A DNA stretch of 10,837 bases from an uncultured Lachnospiraceae bacterium (GCA_902795835.1 CADBNA010000210.1:1-10837), one strand, 5' to 3'. Positions 1 through 6,091 are shown, numbered from the stretch's first letter. Numbers and translations are program-made. The notes: generated by a model from the letters alone, not told the origin.

Positions 1-1260
1 CAGAATAATGATATCCGGGTCATTCAGCAGCCATTTGGAAATAACTACTTTCTGCTGGTTTCCTCCGGACAGATTATTGACGATCTCGTCTCCGGAAGGG
101 GTTTTGATCTTCAGTTTTTCGATATAATCCGCAGAAAGCTTCCGCGCCTTTGCCTTACTGTACAGGCCATTGTTCAGCGTTTTGCGGATTGCGACCATGG
201 CAATATTGTCGTTGACGGTGCCGGACAGATTCAGGCCCGTACCCTTGCGGTCCTCCGTCACCAGAGCCACACCCTCCTTGATGATATCGGCCGGAGAATG
301 AACGTGAATCTTTTTCCCTTTTACGATTATCTCTCCTCCGGACAGACGGTGCATACCGAAAATGCCTTCTACCAACTCGCTCCGGCCGGCGCCTACCAGT
401 CCGCCGATGCCGAGAATCTCACCGGCTCTGACGGAAATGCTGACATCCTTCACCCTGTTGTCCGCCCGGGTAATATGCTTCGCCTCAAAAATGGTATCAC
501 CGATCTGCGCATCCAGCTTCGGGAAGACATCGGTAATCTCCCGTCCGACCATCATCCGGATCAGGGCAGCTTCATCCAGCTCCTGTGTGCTGCCGCAGCC
601 GATATACTTTCCGTCGCGGTAGACGGTTACCGTATCGCAGATGGAGAAAATCTCATCCATGCGATGGGAAATATAGATGATGGCAACGCCCTGTTCCTTA
701 AGCCGGCGGATATGCCCGAACAGAAGCTCTACCTCCCTGTCCGTAATGGCCGCAGTGGGCTCGTCCATGACAATTACTCTGGCATTGACAGAAATTGCCT
801 TGATAATCTCGATCAGCTGACACTGTGCTACCGTCAGGTGACGAAGCGTCTCTGTAGGCGATACATGGAGGCCGCATTCGGCGATCAGCCGGCGGGACTC
901 CTCTATCTCGGCCTTCTTGTCCACCAGACCATGATGCCGGATTTCCCGTCCGACAAAAATATTCTCATATACGGTCATGTCCAGGATCGGGTTCAGTTCC
1001 TGATGAATCATGGCAACTCCCGTGTCCATGGCCTCCTTCGGGTTGTGAACCGTATACGGCTGTCCGTTGAAAGTGATCGAACCGCCGGGGTCCATCGTAT
1101 AGATGCCCATCAGAATCTTCATCAGCGTCGACTTGCCGGCTCCGTTTTCGCCCATCAATGCGTGAACCTCACCGGGGCGCACCTGGAGCTGCACATTATC
1201 CAGAGCTTTAACGCCCGGAAAAGTCTTGCTGATATTCTGCATATCCAGTATGTATTCCAT
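1..1260 (-). CDS. Sugar ABC transporter ATP-binding protein (MglA/RbsA/XylG family), C-terminus cut by window edge
   Basis: This is the cytoplasmic ATPase subunit of a monosaccharide-type ABC importer with two fused nucleotide-binding domains. I translated 420 codons without a stop; the reading frame leaves the window at base 1. Domain 1 has Walker A GENGAGKST (residues 37-45), Q-loop region HQE (86-88), signature LTVAQ (142-146) and Walker B VIVMDEPT (162-169). Domain 2 has the degenerate P-loop GLVGAGRSE (287-295) typical of this family, EDRKG (336-340) and signature LSGGNQQK (397-404); the second Walker B is cut off after DPDIIIL. Family members are about 500 residues, so roughly 80 are missing. 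The ATG at 1258-1260 follows a GGGAGG ribosome binding site. Permease and binding-protein genes are not in view and may lie to the left. With iolG and iolH-like genes upstream, inositol is a plausible substrate, but the ATPase sequence alone does not decide this. Confidence 0.95.
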   Translation of the reverse strand, partial: MEYILDMQNISKTFPGVKALDNVQLQVRPGEVHALMGENGAGKSTLMKILMGIYTMDPGGSITFNGQPYTVHNPKEAMDTGVAMIHQELNPILDMTVYENIFVGREIRHHGLVDKKAEIEESRRLIAECGLHVSPTETLRHLTVAQCQLIEIIKAISVNARVIVMDEPTAAITDREVELLFGHIRRLKEQGVAIIYISHRMDEIFSICDTVTVYRDGKYIGCGSTQELDEAALIRMMVGREITDVFPKLDAQIGDTIFEAKHITRADNRVKDVSISVRAGEILGIGGLVGAGRSELVEGIFGMHRLSGGEIIVKGKKIHVHSPADIIKEGVALVTEDRKGTGLNLSGTVNDNIAMVAIRKTLNNGLYSKAKARKLSADYIEKLKIKTPSGDEIVNNLSGGNQQKVVISKWLLNDPDIIIL

Positions 1261-1324
1261 GCTCCCTCCCTTCTGAAACTATAAAAATGCCGATGCTTTC
1301 ACGCATACTGCTGCATGTTAGATT

Positions 1325-1353
1325 ATTATACCCTTTTACCGCGCAAAAGACAA
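1325..1353 (-). promoter_or_regulatory. Sigma-A promoter of the ABC transporter gene
   Basis: On the minus strand there is TTGTCT (1348-1353), a 17-bp spacer and a perfect TATAAT (1325-1330), leaving a 5' leader of about 60 bp before the ATPase start at 1260. The spacer contains an imperfect palindrome with arms CTTTT and AAAAG around a GC-rich centre (1333-1349), which could be an operator. This promoter implies that the transporter is a transcription unit separate from iolG-iolH. Confidence 0.7.
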
Positions 1354-1401
1354 TCAGGCACAAACATAAAAACCGGCATGCGGTAAGGCATCGCGGCAGA
1401 T

Positions 1402-1440
1402 TCTGACGATTGCCGCCGAATGCGGCCGGGCTGCGTCAGA
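1402..1440. repeat. Nested inverted repeat upstream of the ABC promoter
   Basis: TCTGACG (1402-1408) is the exact reverse complement of CGTCAGA (1434-1440). Between them lies a second perfect stem, GCCGC (1412-1416) and GCGGC (1422-1426), around a 5-nt loop. No T-run follows on either strand, so it does not look like an intrinsic terminator. It lies about 50 bp upstream of the -35 box and could be a regulator site or a degraded repeat element. The role is unknown. Confidence 0.4.
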
Positions 1441-1467
1441 CGATTCAGATCCGCATCGCATTCCGCC

Positions 1468-1499
1468 AAAAAGGGGACAGGGGTCAGACCCCTGTCTCC
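1468..1499 (-). terminator. GGGGTCAGACCCC-type palindrome, copy 2 in reading order; terminator-like
   Basis: A 27-bp inverted repeat (1473-1499) has two 13-base arms around one central base and a single arm mismatch. Its core is GGGGTCAGACCCC. On the minus strand the hairpin is followed directly by TTTTT (1468-1472), so it has the form of an intrinsic terminator. It is nearly identical to the copy at 1551-1577, with 51 bp between them. Similar palindromes recur in bacterial intergenic regions and are associated with REP-type elements; assigning this copy to such a family is an inference. Confidence 0.55.
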
Positions 1500-1545
1500 T
1501 CACCGAAAAATCTCATTTCTCAGACTCTGCCCGCGGCGGCCACGC

Positions 1546-1577
1546 AAAAAGGAGACAGAGGTCTGACCCCTGTCTCC
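1546..1577 (-). terminator. GGGGTCAGACC-type palindrome, first copy after the iolH-like gene; terminator-like
   Basis: A 27-bp inverted repeat (1551-1577) has 13-base arms and one mismatch. On the minus strand it is followed by TTTTT (1546-1550). It starts 40 bp after the stop codon of the iolH-like gene and is well placed to end the iolG-iolH transcript. A stub of the same arm (CTGTCTCC) is repeated at 1579-1586, as if from an incomplete further copy. The sequence fits a rho-independent terminator and also a dispersed palindromic repeat; both could be true. Confidence 0.6.
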
Positions 1578-1617
1578 TTCTGTCTCCAGCTTACTTTGAT
1601 ATATGCGGTAATCCGGA

Positions 1618-2535
1618 TCAGCCAAGCAGTTCTCTTTCAATCCGCTCTCTGGCTTCCGGTGCCTGTACATCCATCTTCTCCGGGAATCCAAAGTAGGAAA
1701 CACAGGCAATATTGTCTCCGCCGACCTTCGGGGCATCCTGCTTCAGCTGCTTGTTCGCAAAATCCATATCCCGCAGCGTCTCGAAAATACCGTCGAAGTC
1801 TACCTCGCCCTCGCCCATGGCTGTGTGCTGATGAATGGTGACATCGGCATGGCCGCGCTGATTGAGCCACGGCGGATTCAGGATATAGCGGCAGTCCTTT
1901 GTCTGGTTCCAGGTATCTGCAAACAGAACATGGGTCAGTTCATCACCTGCATACCGCAGCATATGTCTCACGTCGCCTTTTCCCTGGTCGTAGAAGAAGC
2001 CATGGGATGTGCTGTATACATAGCCCAGGTTCGGAGACCGGAAAGATTTGACGATATCACAGGCCTCATCGTTCAGCTCGACAAAATCATAGGGATGAGA
2101 CTGCAGCTCCACACGCAGGCCTTCTCTCTCGATAATCGGCAGCAGCTCTTCCATAGACCGGAAAAACATTCCGTTGCAGATCTCCTGCTGATTCGGGTCG
2201 CCGGAAAACTCCGTGTTGATGACCGGCACGCCCATGTTGACGGCAATCTCAATCATCCTTTTCCAGTTGGCTACAGCATGCTGTCTCTGCTCCTCTGTGG
2301 GGCCGGACCAGCGGTATACAACTATAAAGGAAGAAATTTCCACACCGGTTTCCTTCAGAGCCTGCCGGTACTCCGCCTCACACTCTTTGGAAAACAGGGG
2401 GTGCTTATAGAACGGATTAATACGCGGATGGGGAGACTGCTCAATATACTTATATCCCCAGTCTGCCACCTTGTGCACCATCGTATTGATATCAAACTGC
2501 TTTGCCAGCACATCTACATCAAATGCTATCTTCAT
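1618..2535 (-). CDS. iolH: Sugar phosphate isomerase/epimerase-family TIM-barrel protein, IolH-like
   Basis: This 305-residue cytoplasmic protein belongs to the xylose isomerase-like TIM-barrel (AP endonuclease family 2) superfamily. It starts MKIAFDVD and has QSPHPRINPFYKHP (33-46), SSFIVVYRWSGP (68-79), NTEFSGDP (107-114), ELQSHPYD (143-150), FADTWNQTKDCRYILNPP (205-222) and HQHTAMGEGEVDFDGIF (235-251). Glu109, His147, Asp207 and Glu244 sit where the superfamily usually places divalent-metal ligands. The overall pattern resembles IolH of the B. subtilis inositol operon, and the gene lies directly downstream of iolG as it does there. The biochemical role of IolH is poorly defined; an isomerase or epimerase step on an inositol breakdown intermediate is inferred. 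The ATG at 2533-2535 follows GAGAGG with a 6-nt gap. It is probably cotranscribed with iolG across a 143-bp spacer and ended by the hairpin at 1551-1577. Confidence 0.8.
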   Translation of the reverse strand: MKIAFDVDVLAKQFDINTMVHKVADWGYKYIEQSPHPRINPFYKHPLFSKECEAEYRQALKETGVEISSFIVVYRWSGPTEEQRQHAVANWKRMIEIAVNMGVPVINTEFSGDPNQQEICNGMFFRSMEELLPIIEREGLRVELQSHPYDFVELNDEACDIVKSFRSPNLGYVYSTSHGFFYDQGKGDVRHMLRYAGDELTHVLFADTWNQTKDCRYILNPPWLNQRGHADVTIHQHTAMGEGEVDFDGIFETLRDMDFANKQLKQDAPKVGGDNIACVSYFGFPEKMDVQAPEARERIERELLG

Positions 2536-2655
2536 TCAGAACCTCTCTTTTCTGATACCAAAACGGTAACATAACGGTTTTCGTTGACAGTCTGCGCTCA
2601 GTTCCCCTTACCAATGCAGCGAGCCTGATTCCGCGTCGTGCGTCTGCCTGGTTTC

Positions 2656-2669
2656 AGCGCTGCAGCGCT
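2656..2669. repeat. Perfect 14-bp palindrome in the iolG-iolH spacer
   Basis: AGCGCTGCAGCGCT is a perfect palindrome about 10 bp beyond the iolG stop codon, within the 143-bp spacer (2536-2678). It has no T-run after it on the minus strand, so it is not a standard terminator. It could be a transcript hairpin that sets the relative levels of iolG and iolH, or a protein-binding site. I saw no convincing internal promoter for the iolH-like gene in the spacer. Confidence 0.4.
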
Positions 2670-2678
2670 ATATTCATT

Positions 2679-3686
2679 TTATTTATAAAAATCCGGCTTG
2701 TCAACGGTCACGACCTTCTCGATCTGCCCGCTCTGCTGTGCTTTCACCAGCGCATCGGCAGTAACGGCGGCCAGGTATCCGTCCCATGTATTCGGGCCTT
2801 CGATGACATCCTTTTCCGCGCAGTCAACCCAGTTCTGGATCTCCTCATCATAGGCATCCTTAAACAGGACGAAGCAGTCGGTCGTCACTTCGGTCGTCAG
2901 CTTCGCATCCTTCTTTACAGACATGGCCATCGGTGTGCCCATCTTCATGGAAGCTCTTTCTGTGACGACTTCACAGTTGATATCATATCCGAACTGGCAG
3001 TTGACAAAGCACTCTACGTCAATCACAATGCCGCTCTTCGTGCGCATGATCATGATCTGCGGATCTTTGCACTTGTCATGTGTCAGAGAGGTCTGTTTCG
3101 GCATTATAACCTGAACACTGTCATAATCGTCGTTCACCATCCAGTGACAGAGGTCAATCTCATGGATTACCGTATCCGTCACGGCCATGGGTGTATCATA
3201 GCTGGTCGGAACCGTCGGATTCCGGTGTGTGCAGTGCATCATCAACGGCTCACCGTATTCGCCGGTAGCGATAGCGTCCTTGATCTGAATATAGCCCTTG
3301 TGGTAACGGCGCATGAAACCAAGCTGGATCAGATGTCTGCCGGAAGCGACTTCCGCATCCATGACCTTCTTGCAGTCGTCAGCCGTAGTGCACAGAGGTT
3401 TCTCACAGAAAACTCTCTTGCCGAGCCGGATCGCCTCAAGCAGATCATCACAGTGTGCAAATCCCGGAGAAACAATGACAACAGCTTCAACTTCCGGATC
3501 ATTGATCAGATCCTTGCCGCTGGTGTATACATGGCAGTCAGCGCCGGCTATTTTCGCAGCCGCCTTCGCACCTTCTTCAAAAACATCTGAAACCGCAACA
3601 ACTTTTGCACCCTGCGTCTTGTTGGTGATTCTGTCAATATGACTCTTACCCATTCCGCCGCAGCCGATCACGCCTACTTTTAACAT
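2679..3686 (-). CDS. iolG: Inositol 2-dehydrogenase (Gfo/Idh/MocA family)
   Basis: This enzyme oxidises myo-inositol to scyllo-inosose (2-keto-myo-inositol) with NAD+, the first step of inositol breakdown in the cytoplasm. The 335-residue protein has the Rossmann dinucleotide-binding motif GVIGCGGMGKSH (5-16), AVSDVF (31-36), EKP (95-97), GFMRRYHKGY (123-132), HCTHRNPT (151-158) and DTVIHEIDLCHW (171-182). Lys96, Asp171 and His175 align with the catalytic Lys97, Asp172 and His176 of B. subtilis IolG. Similarity to that enzyme extends to the C-terminal WDGYLAAVTADALVKAQ segment (301-317), which supports this assignment over other Gfo/Idh/MocA members. Activity on another inositol isomer or sugar cannot be excluded. 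The ATG at 3684-3686 follows AGGAGA with an 8-nt gap. It is the first gene after a strong promoter and is followed by the iolH-like gene. Confidence 0.9.
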   Translation of the reverse strand: MLKVGVIGCGGMGKSHIDRITNKTQGAKVVAVSDVFEEGAKAAAKIAGADCHVYTSGKDLINDPEVEAVVIVSPGFAHCDDLLEAIRLGKRVFCEKPLCTTADDCKKVMDAEVASGRHLIQLGFMRRYHKGYIQIKDAIATGEYGEPLMMHCTHRNPTVPTSYDTPMAVTDTVIHEIDLCHWMVNDDYDSVQVIMPKQTSLTHDKCKDPQIMIMRTKSGIVIDVECFVNCQFGYDINCEVVTERASMKMGTPMAMSVKKDAKLTTEVTTDCFVLFKDAYDEEIQNWVDCAEKDVIEGPNTWDGYLAAVTADALVKAQQSGQIEKVVTVDKPDFYK

Positions 3687-3751
3687 GCTTTTTTCTCCTT
3701 TTCATAAAATAATATGCCAGCAGTTATGTGTACGTTTATTAGATTAACTTG

Positions 3752-3780
3752 ATTATAACACAGCGTGCACGTGCACGCAA
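3752..3780 (-). promoter_or_regulatory. Strong sigma-A promoter of iolG-iolH
   Basis: On the minus strand there is TTGCGT (3775-3780), a spacer of exactly 17 bp and a perfect TATAAT (3752-3757). A-rich tracts just upstream (3781-3803) resemble an UP element. The leader to the iolG start codon is about 60 bp. Confidence 0.75.
3763..3778. promoter_or_regulatory. Candidate operator: perfect 16-bp palindrome in the iolG promoter spacer
   Basis: GCGTGCACGTGCACGC is perfectly symmetric around a central CG and sits between the -35 and -10 boxes, overlapping the last bases of the -35. A protein bound here would exclude RNA polymerase. An even-length palindrome with a central CpG is typical of LacI/GalR-family operators. 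No LacI-type gene is in the window, so the regulator is unknown. Confidence 0.6.
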
Positions 3781-3848
3781 GTGTTTTTTCTGCTTTTTTT
3801 AAGTCAATAATTCTCGAAAGGATAGCTAAAATCTGGCTTTTGGCAGCC

Positions 3849-3982
3849 TGAGTCACACACCGCTCGTTTCACAGCACTGCGTTGAAGAATGATCGTTGAT
3901 ATTTATGTTTTGAGTCATTTTTCGCCCGCCTTGCAGTGCTGGGTGAATGACTAAGATTCTGACATTTGTTGTTTTGAGTCAT
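3849..3982. repeat. Three diverged direct repeats centred on TGAGTCA, about 63 bp apart
   Basis: TGAGTCA occurs at 3849, 3911 and 3975. The second and third copies share the longer word GTTTTGAGTCAT (3907-3918 and 3971-3982), and both are followed within a few bases by CCCGCC. GAATGA and ATTT words precede each of them at similar distances. A perfect inverted repeat, CAGCACTGC (3872-3880) and GCAGTGCTG (3933-3941), straddles the second copy. This looks like a degraded, locally duplicated intergenic element. No transposase or known element end is visible. Confidence 0.5.
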
Positions 3983-4126
3983 ATCTCCCGCCGCTCGCTT
4001 TATGCCTGTTTGAGCCGCCGGACGATTGGGAAAGCGGAGCAGACGCACAAAGAGATGCCATGTCTCTTCCTGGCAATCATCTTAGTACACCAACCAATCA
4101 TTCAGGAGTAAAAAGAATCGTATCCT

Positions 4127-4155
4127 TTGACTTCCCTGCTTCTTTACATTTTAAA
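4127..4155 (+). promoter_or_regulatory. Possible promoter for the radical SAM gene
   Basis: TTGACT (4127-4132) is separated by 17 bp from TTTAAA (4150-4155), a weak -10 match. It would leave a leader of about 150 nt before the start codon. It is the best candidate I see for this gene, but the -10 is poor. Confidence 0.3.
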
Positions 4156-4257
4156 AGTATTGTGCCACACTGCTTTTATATAGGAAATCCTGTCTCTGAA
4201 ACGGTTTCTGTTCTCAGACTGACTATAAATGGAAGAAATACCATACTGATAAAAGAA

Positions 4258-4314
4258 GGAGGCGTTTCCTCCCCTCCCTGAAAAGGAAGGGGTATCCGCG
4301 CCAATGAATTGATG
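4258..4314 (+). promoter_or_regulatory. Unusual translation-initiation region of the radical SAM gene
   Basis: AAGGAGG (4256-4262) can pair with CCTCC (4268-4272) and has no start codon at a useful distance. A second purine tract, GGAAGGGG (4285-4292), can partly pair with the same pyrimidine run (4271-4275). This second tract is properly spaced only for an ATG at 4304, whose frame is ATG AAT TGA. That stop overlaps the ATG of the radical SAM gene by one base (TGATG, 4310-4314). The arrangement resembles a two-codon leader with stop-restart coupling, but it could be accidental. Confidence 0.3.
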
Positions 4315-5325
4315 AAAGCAAAACCCATACCCCGCATTGACATTCACGACCGCATTGAATTGAAAAATGCCCTGCCTCTGCGCACGCCGTATGTCCTTCA
4401 CATAGATCCCTGCGACACGTGCAATTTTCACTGCAAATTCTGCCCTTCCGGGAACAGAGAGCTGATGAGCCGGACGAATGGCCGCGGCCACGGCCCCATG
4501 GATTACGCCCTCTATACAAAAATCATAGACAGCCTGCAGGAATTTCAGGACCCCGTACGTGTAATCCGTCTTTATAAAGAAGGAGAACCTCTTCTCCATC
4601 CGCAGTTTGCGGATATGGTGCGGTATGCAAAAGCTTCCGGACATTGTCTGCGTGTGGACACAACCACCAATGCGTCTCTTCTGACGCCGGAACGCGCTCT
4701 GGAAATCATTGACGCCGGGCTGGACCGGATCAACATATCAGTAGAGGGAATCAATGCACAGCAGTATTCTGATTTTTCAGGGCACAGGATGGACTACGGG
4801 AGATTTCTGGAAAACATTGCGTTTTTCTACGACCACAGAAAACAGTGTGAAATGAATATCAAGATCAACGGGGACATCCTCACACCCCTGCAGGAAGAAG
4901 AATTCTACCGCCTGTTCGGCAACATTACCGACGGCATTTCCGTAGAGCACACGATCGATTACTGGCCGAAATATGACGCAATGCAGGTGGAAAATGATGA
5001 AACTATGAGCCTGCTGGGCGGTATGGCCCGGGAAGTGCAGGTCTGTCCGTATGTCTTTTATGAGATGTGCGTCAATTCCGACGGCACTTACAGTCTGTGC
5101 CGCTTTGACTGGAACCACGCCATGATCCTGGAGAGGGACAAAACAGGATGGCTCAGTCCCAGAAAAATATGGGACAGCATCACACTGTGGGGCTTTCAGC
5201 AGACCTTTCTGAAAAAAAGGAAGCTCTGCCTCACTGTGCTCTCCTGTCCCAAATGCGGCGTCCTGAAGCAGGGCGTGCCGGAGGATATTGACGAATTTGC
5301 CGATGAAATCCTGGAGAAGATGTAG
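4312..5325 (+). CDS. Radical SAM/SPASM domain protein
   Basis: This 337-residue protein would cleave S-adenosylmethionine reductively at a 4Fe-4S cluster to start radical chemistry on an unidentified substrate. The cluster motif CX3CX2C is at Cys37, Cys41 and Cys44. It is followed by the GEP-type motif EGEPLLHP (90-97), TTTNAS (117-122) and NISVEG (141-146), in the order expected for the partial TIM barrel. A C-terminal SPASM/twitch-type region has Cys245, Cys253, Cys263 (within VNSDGTYSLCRFDW) and then Cys306, Cys312 and Cys315, enough to bind auxiliary iron-sulfur clusters. There is no N-terminal peptide-recognition domain as in many peptide-modifying maturases. The start could be ATG 4312 or TTG 4309; neither has a well-placed ribosome binding site. 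The gene stands alone on the plus strand, convergent with the PlsY-like gene. The function cannot be deduced from its neighbours. Confidence 0.9.
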   Translation: MKAKPIPRIDIHDRIELKNALPLRTPYVLHIDPCDTCNFHCKFCPSGNRELMSRTNGRGHGPMDYALYTKIIDSLQEFQDPVRVIRLYKEGEPLLHPQFADMVRYAKASGHCLRVDTTTNASLLTPERALEIIDAGLDRINISVEGINAQQYSDFSGHRMDYGRFLENIAFFYDHRKQCEMNIKINGDILTPLQEEEFYRLFGNITDGISVEHTIDYWPKYDAMQVENDETMSLLGGMAREVQVCPYVFYEMCVNSDGTYSLCRFDWNHAMILERDKTGWLSPRKIWDSITLWGFQQTFLKKRKLCLTVLSCPKCGVLKQGVPEDIDEFADEILEKM

Positions 5326-5402
5326 CCGGTGAAATCCCGGAGAAGATGCAGCCGGTGAGATCCCGGAGAAGATGCAGCCGATGAGATCCCGGAGAAGATG
5401 CA
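5299..5402. repeat. 26-bp tandem repeat, four units, spanning the radical SAM stop codon
   Basis: The units are 5299-5324, 5325-5350, 5351-5376 and 5377-5402. Each has the form GCCGRTGARATCCYGGAGAA followed by GATGYA. The first unit is coding and encodes the terminal ADEILEKM. Its last bases, TA, plus the next G form the TAG stop, where later units read CAG. Units two to four are noncoding and differ by only one or two bases each. The near identity indicates recent expansion by slippage or unequal exchange. The unit length is not a multiple of three, so copy changes would alter any readthrough tail. Confidence 0.9.
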
Positions 5403-5438
5403 GATGCTCTTCACCTGCTGCCATCTTCAAAGATCTTA

Positions 5439-6074
5439 TTACTTGCGCAGCTTTTTCCTGATGGCTGCAGGTACGTCCGTCTTCTTTGTCTGCCCGGCCG
5501 GTATGCCGCATATGGATGACCAGTGTGCCCGTACGGCGAGCAGGGTAAGAACGCCCGCCAGATATGCGGCCTCTGCATCTCCTTTCACCGCCATCAATAC
5601 CAGAAATACAGCCGGGATGACAGGGCCGCCGATGCAGAGATACTTTGAGACAAATACGGTCAGCATGCCTGCGATATTCGCCGCCAGCCCCGGGAAAAAC
5701 GCATAGAGAACTACGGCCATGGATGTTGTCGCTACGCCTTTTCCGCCTCGGAACCTTCTCCAGACGGGGAAATCATGCCCGAGCGTGCAGCCCAGGCCTG
5801 CGTACAGGATCAGGATTCGTCCGCTTCCATGAAAAAGCACTGATGTCAGCACTGCGGCCAGAATACATTTTCCCAGGTCTCCTGCCAGTGTGAGAATGCC
5901 CGGCACAAAGCCCAGAGAAGCCATGATATTGGCCATGCCCGGATTGCCCGTATCGCCGAGCTCACCTGCGCCGTGTCCCGTCCATCTTTTCGCAATCCAT
6001 TCTGCCGTCAGTATACATCCAAAACCATATCCGGTCAGCAGGCTGACTATGCGGGAAATCCAAAACATGTTCAT
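5439..6074 (-). CDS. PlsY-like glycerol-3-phosphate acyltransferase family membrane protein, divergent
   Basis: PlsY transfers the acyl group from acyl-phosphate to glycerol-3-phosphate, the first step of membrane phospholipid synthesis. This 211-residue protein has the family's hydrophobic multi-helix layout and two recognisable motifs: GDTGNPGMANIMASLG (40-55), where family members usually have SGNxGxxN, and GHDFPVWRRFRGGKGVAT (99-116), a close match to the second motif. The third motif, normally an HRxNIxR-type segment near the C-terminus, is degenerate here (RAHWSSICGIPAGQTKK, 182-198). DLGKC (66-70) has Cys where Gly is usual. It may be a paralog with altered activity rather than the housekeeping enzyme. 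The first ATG (6074) is only 3 nt from AGG; the ATG at codon 3 (6068) has a better gap of 9 nt and may be the true start. It lies downstream of the DUF6273 gene, probably cotranscribed. Confidence 0.8.
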   Translation of the reverse strand: MNMFWISRIVSLLTGYGFGCILTAEWIAKRWTGHGAGELGDTGNPGMANIMASLGFVPGILTLAGDLGKCILAAVLTSVLFHGSGRILILYAGLGCTLGHDFPVWRRFRGGKGVATTSMAVVLYAFFPGLAANIAGMLTVFVSKYLCIGGPVIPAVFLVLMAVKGDAEAAYLAGVLTLLAVRAHWSSICGIPAGQTKKTDVPAAIRKKLRK

Positions 6075-6091
6075 TTACCTATCTTGTTTTA

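Larger units (their letters stand above)
1261..1617. other. Gene-free region between the iolH-like gene and the ABC transporter gene
   Basis: These 357 bp hold, from right to left in the direction of transcription, two palindromic terminator-like hairpins, an upstream inverted-repeat structure (1402-1440), the promoter, and the leader of the ABC ATPase gene. Short open frames here encode peptides of the GDRGQTPVSF type, which are simply translations of the palindromes. I see no gene. Confidence 0.7.
3781..4311. other. Gene-free region with diverged repeats and an AT-rich leader
   Basis: About 530 bp separate the iolG promoter from the radical SAM gene. The left half (3849-3990) carries three TGAGTCA-centred repeats and a 9-bp inverted repeat. 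The right half (4060-4300) is AT-richer and ends in two purine-rich Shine-Dalgarno-like tracts. One open frame (4060-4281, 73 codons) has only a weak ribosome binding site and no recognisable motif, so I do not call it a gene. Confidence 0.6.

Noticed and set aside
142..146. LTVAQ in place of LSGGQ in domain 1 of the ABC ATPase (residue positions 142-146, bases 823-837)
   Set aside because: Degenerate first signatures of this kind are normal in the MglA/RbsA/XylG family.
298..1284. A 328-codon plus-strand open frame
   Set aside because: It is antisense to the ABC ATPase, whose Walker and signature motifs are clear on the minus strand.
1500..1736. Open frames encoding GDRGQTPVSF-like peptides
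   Set aside because: The peptide is the translation of the palindromic repeats, not a conserved protein.
3728..3743. A possible catabolite-responsive (cre) site in the iolG leader
   Set aside because: Only the central CG and a few flanking bases fit the consensus; both half-sites have several mismatches.
4060..4281. A 73-codon open frame upstream of and in frame with the radical SAM gene, considered as a peptide precursor
   Set aside because: The ribosome binding site is weak, there is one Cys and no leader-core pattern, it overlaps the AT-rich leader, and the enzyme lacks a peptide-recognition domain.
3781..4311. CRISPR array or attachment site in the repeat-bearing spacer
   Set aside because: Only three diverged short repeats are present, without regular identical units, and no integrase or cas gene is nearby.
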